The notes: a model not told the origin generated them from the sequence alone. DNA of 64,000 bases from JAOEGB01 sp041262585 (GCF_041262585.1 NZ_JBGCBZ010000012.1:62001-126000), one strand, 5' to 3'; shown: positions 1 through 9,209, counted from the stretch's first letter. A program made the numbers and translations.

Positions 1-1431
1 CCGCCTCCCCACGAACTCGTTGAACGAGAACGTCTCCCCCGGCCTGACCAGGTGGTTGTTCAGCGACCGGGCGGCGGCCTGGATGTTGGCCACCCGCGGC
101 AGACAGCAGTCATAGGACGTCGTGAACCGGCCGGCTTCCTCCGTGATGCCCATCTTCAGCGCGTCCTCGTCGGTCACGGCCGGCTGTCCGTCGGTCAGGG
201 TCACCGGCACCCTACGGCTCGGGCCTTCGAGGGCCGCGAGGACGTCCGAGGCCAGCCGGTCGGTGTCCACTCGCTTGCCGGGCCGGCCGTGGACCAGGCT
301 GGGCCGGCCGCGCACGATGGCGAAACCGGCGTCGCGTGCCGCCTGCCCTGGATCGACGAGTTGCCGTTCCAGACCGGCCACCGCCTTGGCGGCGTCGAAG
401 TGGGGCCGCAGGGCATGGCCGTCCGGCGCGAAGGTGAGGTTCTCGGCGATGGCGGCGGGAGGGATCTGCACCGACCTGGCGCCGTTGGTCAGCGTGATCG
501 GCCCGGCGACCGCGTCCTTCGCCAAGGCCAGCGCGCGGTGCACCGCGCCCTTGGTCACCTGAGGGGCTTCCTTGACCATCGCGGCCACGACCATGACATC
601 CGGGCTGAGGTACGCCTCCTGGATGTCGAGGGCGACGGCCGTCCGGTCGATCCTGTGTCCCGCCCTCGGGTAGATCGGCACAGGGGTCAGTCCCTTGAAC
701 GCGACGCCACCCTCCTGCGCCGGGTTCTCGAGGTAGGCGGCGACGTCCTTGGACACGGCCGCCGCGAGCTTCTCCCGATCGACCGAGATGACGGGCTTGA
801 TCTCACGGCCGCCGGTGAGCGAGGCCCACACGTCCCCGGGGCTCGGAAAGCCGCTGGAGGCCTGCCGTACGGTGGCTTCCACGTCGAGTTGCAGGCCGGC
901 GTCCTCCGGGTTCACCGTCAGCCGGCGCGCCGCCTGCCGCACGATGATGGGCGCCCTCATCTGGCCGTACAACCTCTCGCGGAGGGTCAGCATCGCGTCC
1001 GCCGTGGTCCGCCCCCCGATGTCGACGCCGAGGACCGTGGTGCCGGACACCACCCGGCCGGCCATGGAGACGGCAGGCACGAGGTAGAGGGCGAGAAGCA
1101 GCACCGAGAGGATGATCAACGCGTAGCGGCCCGTGCGGCTCTTGGGTTCCGGTTCTGGATCGAAGGCGACGGCCGGCTCGTCCTTGACCGTCGTCTCCGC
1201 CATGGGCCATGGCTCCACGGGCCGAGGGGGCGGCGGCAGGCTGCTCTGGCGCGGGACGTGCGCCGCGGCGGGCGCCGGTTGGGGCGAGCGGTCACCGAAG
1301 ATGTCGGCCGACACCCCGCGAGGAAGCGAGGCCGAGCCCGAACGCACCGGATGCTTCTTGGGCGGAGTGGGCGGAGGCACCGCCGCGAACGGATCCGTCG
1401 GCGGGTCGATGGACGCTCCGGCGTTCCGCAC
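1..1431 (-). CDS. VanW family protein (3' end outside window)
   Basis: This is a cell-envelope protein of the VanW / putative peptidoglycan-binding type; no enzymatic activity is established for the family. The visible 477 codons hold a cytoplasmic Pro-rich N-terminus (about 100 residues), one membrane segment (ALIILSVLLLALYLVPAV), two repeated extracellular regions of the kind that precede VanW domains, and the start of the VanW domain (FTTSYDCCLPRVANIQAAAR, then PGETFSFNEFVG) at the left window edge. GTG at 1431 is chosen because GGAGGAG lies 8 nt upstream; an internal ATG at 1203 would drop the Pro-rich segment. A short ORF ending at 1450 and repeat array 1 lie just upstream. The family call is firm; the C-terminus is not visible. 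Confidence 0.85.
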   Translation of the reverse strand, partial: MRNAGASIDPPTDPFAAVPPPTPPKKHPVRSGSASLPRGVSADIFGDRSPQPAPAAAHVPRQSSLPPPPRPVEPWPMAETTVKDEPAVAFDPEPEPKSRTGRYALIILSVLLLALYLVPAVSMAGRVVSGTTVLGVDIGGRTTADAMLTLRERLYGQMRAPIIVRQAARRLTVNPEDAGLQLDVEATVRQASSGFPSPGDVWASLTGGREIKPVISVDREKLAAAVSKDVAAYLENPAQEGGVAFKGLTPVPIYPRAGHRIDRTAVALDIQEAYLSPDVMVVAAMVKEAPQVTKGAVHRALALAKDAVAGPITLTNGARSVQIPPAAIAENLTFAPDGHALRPHFDAAKAVAGLERQLVDPGQAARDAGFAIVRGRPSLVHGRPGKRVDTDRLASDVLAALEGPSRRVPVTLTDGQPAVTDEDALKMGITEEAGRFTTSYDCCLPRVANIQAAARSLNNHLVRPGETFSFNEFVGRR

Positions 1432-1449
1432 GCCTCGGTCTCCTCCGGC

Positions 1450-1620
1450 TCAAGGGCAACTCCGTTCAGTTAACCCTAAAGCAGCCCCCATTGGATATGT
1501 CACAAAACAACGACCTTTAAAAGCATCCAAACCGGCTGAACCCCTCGAAATCCCGAGCGTGATCATGCACAGGTTCCCGCGCGTGCCGCACGGCATGCGC
1601 AAAACGTGAGCCGTGATCAT
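1450..1620 (-). other. Short upstream ORF from repeat array 1 toward the VanW gene
   Basis: From the ATG in the core at 1613-1623 an open frame of 56 codons runs through the next core (second MIT at 1566) and ends at TGA 1450-1452. The GTG of the VanW gene follows 18 nt later, with GGAGGAG in between. It has no similarity I recognise. Its position fits a leader ORF of the repeat family, but translation is unproven. Confidence 0.35.
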
Positions 1621-1676
1621 GCACGCTTTCCCACGCAAGCCGTACGGCGTGCGGAAACTTACGCCGTGATCATGCA
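1559..1676 (-). repeat. Array 1 of the TGCATGATCAC repeat family (3 cores)
   Basis: Cores lie at 1559-1569, 1613-1623 and 1666-1676, all with the ATG on the minus strand pointing toward the VanW gene. Spacings are 54 and 53 bp. The first two copies (1559, 1613) carry the TTCCC extension 4 nt beyond the core; the copy at 1666 does not. The copy at 1666 reads MITA-stop, but the frame behind that TAA still reaches the ATGA of the next core. The copies at 1613 and 1559 are in frame with each other. Together with flanking sequence this array fills the 308-bp gap between the VanW gene and gatB. Confidence 0.85.
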
Positions 1677-1739
1677 TGCGCGGGACCGTGACGGACGCGC
1701 GGGCGGATCCGGTGAAGATACGCGGCGGGGTTACGGGAA

Positions 1740-3248
1740 TTACTCCGCCACGCCGAGCTTCTCGAGGATGAGCGCGCGGGCGCGGCCGGCGTCGGCCTTG
1801 CCGCGGCTGGCCTTCATCACGCCGCCCACGAGAGCGCCCGCGGCGGCGATCTTCCCGGACCGCACCTTGTCCGCCGCGTCGGCGTTGTCGGCCAGGACCT
1901 GGTCGATGATGGCCGACAGCTCGCCCTCGTCATTGACGATCCGCAGGCCGCGCTTCTCCACGACCTCGTCCGGCGTGCCCTCCCCGGCGAGCACGCCCTC
2001 CAGCACCTGGCGGGCGAGCTTGTCGTTCAGCGCACCCGAGGCCACCAGCTCGGTCACCCGGGCGACGTCAGCGGGCGCGATGGGCAGGTCCGCGAGAGCC
2101 GTACCGGACTCGTTGGCCCGGCGGGCCAGCTCGCCCATCCACCACTTCCGGGCGTCGGCCGCCGGAGCGCCGGCGGCCACGGTGGCCTCCACCAGCGAGA
2201 ACGCGTCGGCGTTGTGCATCGCGGCCATGTCGAGGTCGGACACGCCCCACTCCGCCTGCAGACGCCTGCGCCGCACGGACGGCAGCTCCGGCAGCGCGGC
2301 CTTCAGCGAGGCCACCCACTCGCGGTCAGGGGCGATCGGCAGCAGGTCGGGCTCCGGGAAGTACCGATAGTCCTGCGCCTCCTCCTTCGACCGGCCGGAC
2401 GTGGTGGTCCCGGTGTCCTCGTGGAAGTGGCGGGTCTCCTGGATGATCCGGCCGCCGTCGGCGAGGATGGCCGCCTGGCGCTCGATCTCGCCCCGGACGG
2501 CCCGCTCGACGCTGCGGAGAGAGTTGACGTTCTTGGTCTCGGTGCGGGTGCCCCACTCCGAGGATCCGCGCGGCATCAGGGAGACGTTGACGTCGCAGCG
2601 CAGAGAGCCCTCCTCCATCCGGACGTCGGAGACGCCGAGGGCGCGCATCAGCTCGCGCAGCTCCGTGACGTACGCGCGGGCGACCTCGGGCGCGAGCCGG
2701 TCGGTGCCCTCGATGGGCTTGGTGACGATCTCGACGAGCGGGATGCCGGCCCGGTTGTAGTCCACGATCGAGTAGTCGGCGCCGTGGATGCGGCCGGTCG
2801 CGCCGCCCACATGGGTGGACTTGCCGGTGTCCTCCTCCAGGTGGACCCGCTCGATCTCCACCCGGACCGTCTTGCCGTCCACCTCGACGTCCAGGTAGCC
2901 GTTGGTGCACAGCGGCTCGTCGTACTGGCTGATCTGGTAGTTCTTCGGCATGTCCGGATAGAAGTAGTTCTTCCGGGCGAAGCGGCACCACTCGGCGATC
3001 GAGCAGTTCAGCGCGAGACCGATCCTGATCGTGGACTCGATCGCCTGGGCGTTGGCCACCGGCAGCGAACCGGGCAGCGCCAGGCAGACGGGGCACACGT
3101 GGGTGTTCGGCGGTCCGCCGAACGTGGTCGGGCAGCCGCAGAACATCTTCGACTCCGTGCCGAGCTCGACGTGCGTCTCCAGCCCCAGCACCGGCTCGAA
3201 GCGCTCCAGCGCCTCGTCGTACGGCATGAGCGTCTCAGTGCTGCTCAC
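1740..3248 (-). CDS. gatB: Asp-tRNA(Asn)/Glu-tRNA(Gln) amidotransferase subunit B
   Basis: GatB is the kinase and tRNA-binding subunit of the GatCAB amidotransferase, which converts misacylated Glu-tRNA(Gln) and/or Asp-tRNA(Asn) to the correct species in the cytoplasm. The 502-residue length is normal. Visible hallmarks are VLGLETHVEL near the N-terminus, the CGCP and CPVCLALPG cysteine motifs, NYFYPDMPKNYQISQYD, and the C-terminal GatB/YqeY domain. GTG at 3248 is chosen because it overlaps the stop of the upstream DUF4276 gene by 4 nt (GTGA) and matches the usual start of homologues. Unusually, gatB does not follow gatA directly: an ATPase/DUF4276 pair lies between them, and gatB translation appears coupled to it. 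Confidence 0.97.
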   Translation of the reverse strand: MSSTETLMPYDEALERFEPVLGLETHVELGTESKMFCGCPTTFGGPPNTHVCPVCLALPGSLPVANAQAIESTIRIGLALNCSIAEWCRFARKNYFYPDMPKNYQISQYDEPLCTNGYLDVEVDGKTVRVEIERVHLEEDTGKSTHVGGATGRIHGADYSIVDYNRAGIPLVEIVTKPIEGTDRLAPEVARAYVTELRELMRALGVSDVRMEEGSLRCDVNVSLMPRGSSEWGTRTETKNVNSLRSVERAVRGEIERQAAILADGGRIIQETRHFHEDTGTTTSGRSKEEAQDYRYFPEPDLLPIAPDREWVASLKAALPELPSVRRRRLQAEWGVSDLDMAAMHNADAFSLVEATVAAGAPAADARKWWMGELARRANESGTALADLPIAPADVARVTELVASGALNDKLARQVLEGVLAGEGTPDEVVEKRGLRIVNDEGELSAIIDQVLADNADAADKVRSGKIAAAGALVGGVMKASRGKADAGRARALILEKLGVAE

Positions 3249-3835
3249 AGGTAACCAAGTCCCTTCAAAGCGTTCCTCGCGTCTGCGACCCACTCCGCGT
3301 ACGCGGGCACCTGGGCGAGAACGGCGAGGTCGATGTTTCGAGCGATGAAATCGAAATAGTCACGGACGGGCTTCCCACGCCGTGGAGCGACGTTGGCAAG
3401 GGCCCTCTTCGGGTCGGAGACCTTCTCCACGTCTCGGGGGCGATCCGGAAGCCGGTCGAGAGCGCTTCCGCTCAACCTGCCCCACACCGCTCGATCCGCC
3501 AGGAGCCAGGCCTCGGTCTCCCGGAGCGGCACCATGGGGATCACCGGCATCGGCAGCCGCGAATCACCGGCGATCCGGTCCGCCTTGTCGCGTTCCCTAT
3601 GGTCATTGTGCACGAAGAGCAGGTGGCAGTCGGCCGCAAGCTCCGCCAGCGCGTCGACCACCCGCTCGTGATCGAGGATGGACCGGCACGCGGCGATTTC
3701 CGTGCCCTCGACGTCCACGGCGCACCGGGACGACTCAGTGGTCAGGTCGCGAAGCTGCCGGGAAATCACGATGCCGAGGAAGATCTCATCCGTCTCCCCC
3801 TCCGCGACGAGTCCGGGAACCAGTGGCCGGCTCAT
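3245..3835 (-). CDS. DUF4276 (TOPRIM-like) protein, partner of the adjacent ATPase
   Basis: A 196-residue protein with the marks of DUF4276: an acidic EGETD motif at 12-16, a hydrophobic strand ending LLFVHNDH (72-79) where TOPRIM nucleases have their DxD, and the family signature ETEAWLLAD at 106-114. DUF4276 proteins are usually encoded next to AAA ATPases, and TOPRIM/ATPase pairs (for example OLD/Gabija, PARIS, AbiL) act in phage defence. Start and stop both overlap neighbours by 4 nt (ATGA with the ATPase, GTGA with gatB), so all three should be translated from one mRNA. The family call is good; a nuclease or defence role is inference, and the acidic residues are not fully canonical. Confidence 0.8.
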   Translation of the reverse strand: MSRPLVPGLVAEGETDEIFLGIVISRQLRDLTTESSRCAVDVEGTEIAACRSILDHERVVDALAELAADCHLLFVHNDHRERDKADRIAGDSRLPMPVIPMVPLRETEAWLLADRAVWGRLSGSALDRLPDRPRDVEKVSDPKRALANVAPRRGKPVRDYFDFIARNIDLAVLAQVPAYAEWVADARNALKGLGYL

Positions 3836-5007
3836 GAGGCCTGCCCCACCGCGCTGAGGTATTTGCGGACCTGCCTCGGCGACACGAAGGTGCCGGGCTC
3901 GCCCTCCGCTCGCACCGGCTTGGCCACGGTCACCCGCGAGATCCTGTCATTGTCGGGGTCGACGCGTACGGCGGTGTCGAGGAAGACCAGCGCGTCCGGC
4001 CGGAGCCGGTAGAGCTCGGAGACGACCACCGGAGAGTGGGTGGTCAGAATCACCTGCCGCAAGGGCTGGTCGACGCAGCCGGGATCGTTGAGATCGGTGA
4101 CCCTGTGCTGGATCCTCCTGAGCAGCTCCGCCAGGCGGCTGGGGTGGAGGCCGTTCTCGATCTCCTCGATGAGCAGCACTCCCGCGTGGTCCGGGTCGTG
4201 CAGAGCGGCCAGCAGTGCGATCACCCGGAGGGTGCCGTCGGACAGCAGCGTGCTCGGCACGGGGCCCTGCCCGTCCGTATGGATCTCGAAGGTCCACTCC
4301 CGCCGCCGCTCGTCGAGCACGGGCTCGATCTTCAGGACATCGGGGATCAGCGCCACGAGGTCCACGAGGAGCTCCTCGATCGCCCCTCGCGCCGCCAACC
4401 GTCCGAGGACCGCGCCGAGATTGCTCCCATCCGCCCGGAGAGGCCCGTTGTCCGCCGCGGACGACCAGTCCCGCAGGCGCTCGGGGTCGGGCTGGTGCAG
4501 CCGCCAGGAGGCGAGCTCCGATTCCAGCAGCCGGATGTACCGCCGGGCATCGGCGTCCTCGACGGAGGACAGTATCCGGCGAAGCTCGGCCTGCGCCTCC
4601 TCCTGCTGGTCGGCCACCCATACCGGCAGTCCCGTGAGGGCGTTGACGGATGGCCCGTGAGTGAGACCGAGCGACTCAGGACCGCCGTCGTCCCCCAGTT
4701 CGGCACCGTTCCGGTACGAGGTGGCGAGGAGGCCACGCCCGAACTGGGTGAGAGCGTAGGCCCGGATCCCAAAACGGCTCACCGGCCGCCCCTTGCTCAC
4801 CTGGTGGAACAGCTCGTGCGGCCGCCCGCGCCGGGAGGACAACAGGGGGTCGTCGCTGTCCCAGCCTGAGTGGGCCAGGTAGTACAGGGCGTCGAAGAGG
4901 TTCGACTTGCCGCTGGAGTTGGGGCCGACGAGGGCGAGGAACGGCGGCACGTCGAGCTTGAAGTCCAGGAAGGATTTGAAGCCGTCGATTTCGATGCGGG
5001 TGATCAT
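3832..5007 (-). CDS. AAA family (SMC/OLD-type) ATPase
   Basis: A 391-residue ABC/SMC-like ATPase of the AAA_15/AAA_21 group. The N-terminus MITRIEIDGFKSF is typical. Walker A GPNSSGKS is at 28-35, the signature LSDGT at 255-259, Walker B VLLIEE at 277-282 and the switch histidine TTHSP at 322-326; a helical insertion separates the two halves. All catalytic motifs are intact, so it is probably active. It starts 31 nt after gatA and overlaps the DUF4276 gene by 4 nt. By family knowledge such ATPases gate a toxic partner nuclease in defence systems; here the partner would be the DUF4276 protein. That role is inference. Confidence 0.85.
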   Translation of the reverse strand: MITRIEIDGFKSFLDFKLDVPPFLALVGPNSSGKSNLFDALYYLAHSGWDSDDPLLSSRRGRPHELFHQVSKGRPVSRFGIRAYALTQFGRGLLATSYRNGAELGDDGGPESLGLTHGPSVNALTGLPVWVADQQEEAQAELRRILSSVEDADARRYIRLLESELASWRLHQPDPERLRDWSSAADNGPLRADGSNLGAVLGRLAARGAIEELLVDLVALIPDVLKIEPVLDERRREWTFEIHTDGQGPVPSTLLSDGTLRVIALLAALHDPDHAGVLLIEEIENGLHPSRLAELLRRIQHRVTDLNDPGCVDQPLRQVILTTHSPVVVSELYRLRPDALVFLDTAVRVDPDNDRISRVTVAKPVRAEGEPGTFVSPRQVRKYLSAVGQAS

Positions 5008-5038
5008 GCCGCCGTTCCTCCCCTCTCAGAGCCGGGGC

Positions 5039-6529
5039 CTACAGGGCCGGGGCCTTGGCGAGCAGCGGGCCGCCCCAGCGGCCCTCGAAGGCCCGCTCCA
5101 CGGCCGCGCCCACGCGGTAGCACCGGTCGTCGCCGAGCACGGGCGCCATGATCTGCAGACCGACCGGCAGGCCGTCCTCGTCGGCCAGGCCGCACGGCAC
5201 CGAGATCGCCGCGTTGCCCGCGAGGTTGCTCGGGATCGTGCACAGGTCCGCGAGGTACATCGCCATCGGGTCGTCGGCGCGCTCGCCGATCGGGAACGCC
5301 GTCGTGGGCGTCGTCGGCGAGATCAGCACGTCGACCTGGTGGAACGCCGCCTCGAAGTCCCGGGAGATCAGCGTGCGGACCTTCTGCGCCTGGCCGTAGT
5401 AGGCGTCGTAGTAGCCCGACGACAGCGCGTAGGTGCCGAGCATGATGCGCCGCTTGACCTCGGGACCGAAACCGGCTGCCCGGGTGAGCGCCATGACCTC
5501 CTCGGCGCTGCGGGTGCCGTCGTCCCCGACGCGCAGGCCGTACCGCATGGCGTCGAAGCGGGCGAGGTTGGACGAGCACTCCGAGGGCGCGATCAGGTAG
5601 TACGCCGGGAGCGCGTAGCCGAACGCCGGGCAGGAGACCTCGACCACCTTGGCGCCGAGCGACTCAAGCAGGTCGACGGCCTCGTGGAACCGGGCGAGCA
5701 CGCCCGGCTGGTAGCCGTCCCCGCCGAACTCCTTGACGACGCCGACCCGCAGCCCGGCCACGTCGGCCTGCCGCGCGGCCTCGACCACCGGAGGCACCGG
5801 CGCGTCGATCGAGGTCGAGTCGAGGGCGTCGTGGCCGGAGAACGCCTCCTGCAGGAGCGCCGCGTCGAGCACGTTGCGCGCGAACGGCCCCGGCGTGTCC
5901 AGCGACGACGCGAAGGCGATCAGCCCGTAGCGGGACGATCCGCCATAGGTCGGCTTCATGCCCACGATGCCCGTGACCGCGGCCGGCTGGCGGATCGAGC
6001 CGCCGGTGTCGGTGCCCGTGGACAGCGGCGCCTCGTAGGAGGCGACGGCGGCCGACGAGCCGCCCGACGAGCCGCCGGGGATGCGGGACAGGTCCCACGG
6101 GTTGTGGGTGGGCCCATAGGCCGAGTTCTCCGTGGAGGAGCCCATCGCGAACTCGTCCAGGTTGGTCTTTCCGAGGATGACCAGACCGGCCTCGCGGAGG
6201 CGGCGGGTCACGGTCGCGTCGTACGGCGGGCGCCAGCCTTCGAGGATCTTCGATCCGGCGGTGGTCGGCATGTCGGAGGTCGTGAAGACATCCTTGTGCG
6301 CGATCGGCACGCCCGCCAGCGGGCCGAGCTTCTCGCCCCGGGCGATGCGCTCGTCGACCGACCGGGCCTGCGCGAGCGCCGACTCGGCGTCCACGTGCAG
6401 GAACGCGCTGACCTTGGAGTCCACCTCGGCGATGCGGTCCAGGTGGGCCTGGGCGACCTCGACGGCGGACGCCTCGCCGGAGGCGATGAGCTTCCCGAGC
6501 TCGGCGGCGGTCTTGTGGATCAGGCTCAT
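5039..6529 (-). CDS. gatA: Asp-tRNA(Asn)/Glu-tRNA(Gln) amidotransferase subunit A
   Basis: GatA is the glutaminase subunit of GatCAB; it releases ammonia that GatB uses to amidate the misacylated tRNA. The 496-residue protein carries the amidase signature GGSSGGSSAAVA and the Lys-Ser-Ser triad at K79, S154 and S178, the same positions as in well-studied GatA. It follows gatC by 37 nt. Start ATG at 6529 gives the usual N-terminus (MSLIHKTAAELGKLI). Confidence 0.97.
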   Translation of the reverse strand: MSLIHKTAAELGKLIASGEASAVEVAQAHLDRIAEVDSKVSAFLHVDAESALAQARSVDERIARGEKLGPLAGVPIAHKDVFTTSDMPTTAGSKILEGWRPPYDATVTRRLREAGLVILGKTNLDEFAMGSSTENSAYGPTHNPWDLSRIPGGSSGGSSAAVASYEAPLSTGTDTGGSIRQPAAVTGIVGMKPTYGGSSRYGLIAFASSLDTPGPFARNVLDAALLQEAFSGHDALDSTSIDAPVPPVVEAARQADVAGLRVGVVKEFGGDGYQPGVLARFHEAVDLLESLGAKVVEVSCPAFGYALPAYYLIAPSECSSNLARFDAMRYGLRVGDDGTRSAEEVMALTRAAGFGPEVKRRIMLGTYALSSGYYDAYYGQAQKVRTLISRDFEAAFHQVDVLISPTTPTTAFPIGERADDPMAMYLADLCTIPSNLAGNAAISVPCGLADEDGLPVGLQIMAPVLGDDRCYRVGAAVERAFEGRWGGPLLAKAPAL

Positions 6530-6566
6530 GCGGACTCCTCACCCATCAGAGTGAAGGCTCGGTGGC

Positions 6567-6866
6567 TCATGCTTCCTCCCCGAGGATCCGCGGCACGCGG
6601 AAACGGTCGTCCTCGACGGCGGGGGCGCCCGAGAGGGCCTCCTCCGGCGACAGGCTGGGCCGTACCTCGTCGGGACGGAACACGTTGGTCAGCGGCAGCG
6701 CGTGCGAGGACGGCGGGATGTCGTCGGCCGCGACCTCCGCGACGCGGGCGACCGCGCCGACGATCTGGTCGAGCTGGGCGGCGAAGTGGTCGAGCTCCTC
6801 GTCGGCCAGCGCCAGCCGGGACAGCCGGGCGAGGTGAGCGACCTCGTCGCGGGTTATGGCGGACAT
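6567..6866 (-). CDS. gatC: Asp-tRNA(Asn)/Glu-tRNA(Gln) amidotransferase subunit C
   Basis: A 99-residue GatC, the small subunit that wraps around and stabilises GatA in the GatCAB complex. The sequence MSAITRDEVAHLARLSRLAL and the later LPLTNVFRPDEV match the family closely. It is the first gene of the gatC-gatA-ATPase-DUF4276-gatB run. Upstream, 168 nt separate it from the GGDEF/EAL gene on the same strand, including a 13-bp tandem repeat. Confidence 0.96.
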   Translation of the reverse strand: MSAITRDEVAHLARLSRLALADEELDHFAAQLDQIVGAVARVAEVAADDIPPSSHALPLTNVFRPDEVRPSLSPEEALSGAPAVEDDRFRVPRILGEEA

Positions 6867-6947
6867 GAGTCGTCGAACCCGTTTCGTGGATGGAGATTGG
6901 ACTTTCCCATCCTAGGGCTCGTCTCCGAGCACGACCGACTCATTAAG

Positions 6948-6999
6948 CCCGGTCAGCAAGCCCCGTCATCAAGCCCCGTCATCAAGCCCTGCCAGAAGG
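6948..6999. repeat. 13-bp tandem repeat, 4 units
   Basis: Four consecutive 13-bp units based on CCCCGTCATCAAG; the second and third are identical. It lies in the gap between the 3' end of the GGDEF/EAL gene and gatC. It is one of several short tandem repeats placed at or near gene ends in this window. Confidence 0.85.
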
Positions 7000-7034
7000 C
7001 CCCCGTCTTAGGTCCTGTCGCCAGGCCGGGTGGT

Positions 7035-9209
7035 TCAGCGGGGCGCGAGCCGTGCGTCGTCGTCCACGCGGGCGGTGAACGCGGGGCTCAGGCGGGATCG
7101 CAGCCAGACGGTCGTCTCGGCGGCGGGCATGGGCTTGGCGAGCCACCAGCCCTGGCCGGCGTGGCAGCCCATGTCGCGCAGGCGTGTCGCGATCTCCGCG
7201 TTCTCGACGCCCTCGGCGACCGACCTCAGGCCGAGCGAGCGGACCAGATCGATGATCGAGCGGACGATCCGCTCGTCGTCGGCCGACTCCCCGAGCCGCC
7301 GGATGAACGAGGCGTCGATCTTCACCTCCGACACCGGCAGCCGCTGGAGGCGCACCAGTGACGAGTATCCGGTGCCGAAGTCGTCGAGCGAGAGCTGGAC
7401 GCCCAGCCCGGACAGCGTCCGGATGGTCTCCGCGCTGTAGGCCTGGTCGGTCATCAGGATGCGCTCGGTGACCTCCAGCACGACGGCCTCCGCGGGCACT
7501 CCGAGCTTCGCCAGCCCGGCTTCGAGCTGGTCGGGAAGGCCGGAGTCGAGCAGGTCGCGGGCCGACACGTTGACCGAGACCGGCACGGCGAGCCCGGCGT
7601 GCCACCAGTCGGCCGCCTGCTCCAGCGCCTTCTGGATCACGTGCTGGGTGATCTCGCGCATCAGGTAGGACTGCTCGGCGAGTGGGATGAACTCGACCGG
7701 CGAGACCGGCCCGCGGACCGGATGCCACCACCGCAGGAGCGCCTCCACCCCCTCGACCTGGCCGTTGTCGAGGCTGACCTTGGGCTGGTAGTGAAGGTCG
7801 AGCTCGCCCGCGTCGATGGCCCTCCTCAGATCGCCGAGCAGGCTCAGCCGCTCCGGCGAGTTGCGATCCTTGCCCGGGAGGTAGAACTCGACGCCCGTAC
7901 GGCCCTCTTTGGCGAGGTACATGGCCACGTCGGAACGTTGCATCAGCAGCTCGAAGTCGGGCGCGTGGTCCGGGTAGAGCGCGATGCCGATCGAGGCGTC
8001 CAGGTCGAACGTCATGCCCTCCAGGCGGACCGGCTCGGTGAGCGCCACCCGCAGCCGGGAGGCGACCTCCTTGGCCGCGTGCGCGTCCCTGATGGACGGC
8101 AGGAGCACGGCGAACTCGTCGCCGCCGAGGCGGGCCACGACGTCCCCCGGCCGCACGCTGTGGGTGAGGCGGTGGGCGACGATCTGGAGCAGCCGGTCCC
8201 CCACTGGATGGCCCAGCGTGTCGTTCACCTCCTTGAACCGGTCGAGGTCCAGGAGCAGCAGGCCGACCCGCTCGTTCGGCCTCGCCTCGGCCAGCGCCTC
8301 CTCGGTCCGGAGGATCAGCATCTTCCGGTTGGGCAGGCCGGTGAGCCCGTCGTGGGTGGCCTGGTGGTCGCGGCGCAGCGACAGCGTGGCCGTGAAATGG
8401 ACGGCCGTCAGGGGCGCGACGAACAACGGCACCAGGGCCGACGAGTGCGCCATCACGACGGCGACCAGCGGCGCGAGGCCGAGCAGCGCGCCATAGACGA
8501 GGGCCTGCGGCCCGATCGAGGCCCTGACCACCCGGAGCACCGGCCTGCGCTCGTGCAGCGCGACCGCGGAGCAGACCAGCGACGCCCTGACCGCGAAGTA
8601 CGCCGAGCCGGCGAGGACGATGGCGGGGATGTCCACGCCGTCCGGAGTCCAGGGCGAGGCGGGCCGCGGATGGATCCCGAACGCGCCGAGGGTCACGGCG
8701 GCGGCCGTGCAGGCCAGCGTCACCTGACCGATGTTGAACATCACCCGATGCCAGGACCTGCGATGGACCAGGCCGCTCACGACCACCGCGACGGCCTGCA
8801 GGAGCGCGGCCGTCGGCAGGCCGTAGTGCATCAGCACGGCGAAGGTGAACATCGCCGACATCGGAGTGCCGCCGACCAGCGTCGAGGAGCTGACCATGAC
8901 GGGCCGGAGCTCCCCCAGCACGACGAGGACGGCCAGCATCCAGAACAGCGGCGTCCGCCCCATCTCCGCCAACTCGGCCAGGCCCAGCCGTACCTGCGCG
9001 ACGATGAGCGCGGTGAAGCCCACCGTGATGACCGCCGCGAGATAGGCCCACAGGGGCGACCCCGGACGTGGTCCCGTGTCCCGGGTGTCGGTCGAGCCCG
9101 CGGTCGCGGAAGGCGACATGAGGGACACAGCGATCTCGGGAGCCGGCACGAGACCATGGGACAGACCGATCCCTGAAGTCGGCATGAGACTGCGAAAAGA
9201 AGCCGTCAT
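7035..9209 (-). CDS. Membrane GGDEF/EAL cyclic-di-GMP turnover protein
   Basis: A protein of about 724 residues combining an N-terminal membrane domain (six or more hydrophobic segments), a GGDEF domain and an EAL domain. The GGDEF site is intact (RLGGDEFAVLLPS, preceded by LLLLDLDRFKEVNDTLGH), as is the EAL core (EALLRW, DDFGTGYSSLVRL, KIDASFIR), so both cyclic-di-GMP synthesis and breakdown are possible. A GGDEF/EAL gene between ligA and gatC is a familiar actinomycete arrangement. ATG at 9209 is chosen (GGGGGG about 12 nt upstream); in-frame starts up to 9377 would add a non-hydrophobic extension and cannot be excluded. Confidence 0.9.
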   Translation of the reverse strand: MTASFRSLMPTSGIGLSHGLVPAPEIAVSLMSPSATAGSTDTRDTGPRPGSPLWAYLAAVITVGFTALIVAQVRLGLAELAEMGRTPLFWMLAVLVVLGELRPVMVSSSTLVGGTPMSAMFTFAVLMHYGLPTAALLQAVAVVVSGLVHRRSWHRVMFNIGQVTLACTAAAVTLGAFGIHPRPASPWTPDGVDIPAIVLAGSAYFAVRASLVCSAVALHERRPVLRVVRASIGPQALVYGALLGLAPLVAVVMAHSSALVPLFVAPLTAVHFTATLSLRRDHQATHDGLTGLPNRKMLILRTEEALAEARPNERVGLLLLDLDRFKEVNDTLGHPVGDRLLQIVAHRLTHSVRPGDVVARLGGDEFAVLLPSIRDAHAAKEVASRLRVALTEPVRLEGMTFDLDASIGIALYPDHAPDFELLMQRSDVAMYLAKEGRTGVEFYLPGKDRNSPERLSLLGDLRRAIDAGELDLHYQPKVSLDNGQVEGVEALLRWWHPVRGPVSPVEFIPLAEQSYLMREITQHVIQKALEQAADWWHAGLAVPVSVNVSARDLLDSGLPDQLEAGLAKLGVPAEAVVLEVTERILMTDQAYSAETIRTLSGLGVQLSLDDFGTGYSSLVRLQRLPVSEVKIDASFIRRLGESADDERIVRSIIDLVRSLGLRSVAEGVENAEIATRLRDMGCHAGQGWWLAKPMPAAETTVWLRSRLSPAFTARVDDDARLAPR

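Noticed and set aside
4907..6868. 653-codon open frame opposite gatA and gatC
   Set aside because: Antisense shadow of two well-conserved genes; His/Arg-rich composition typical of such frames.
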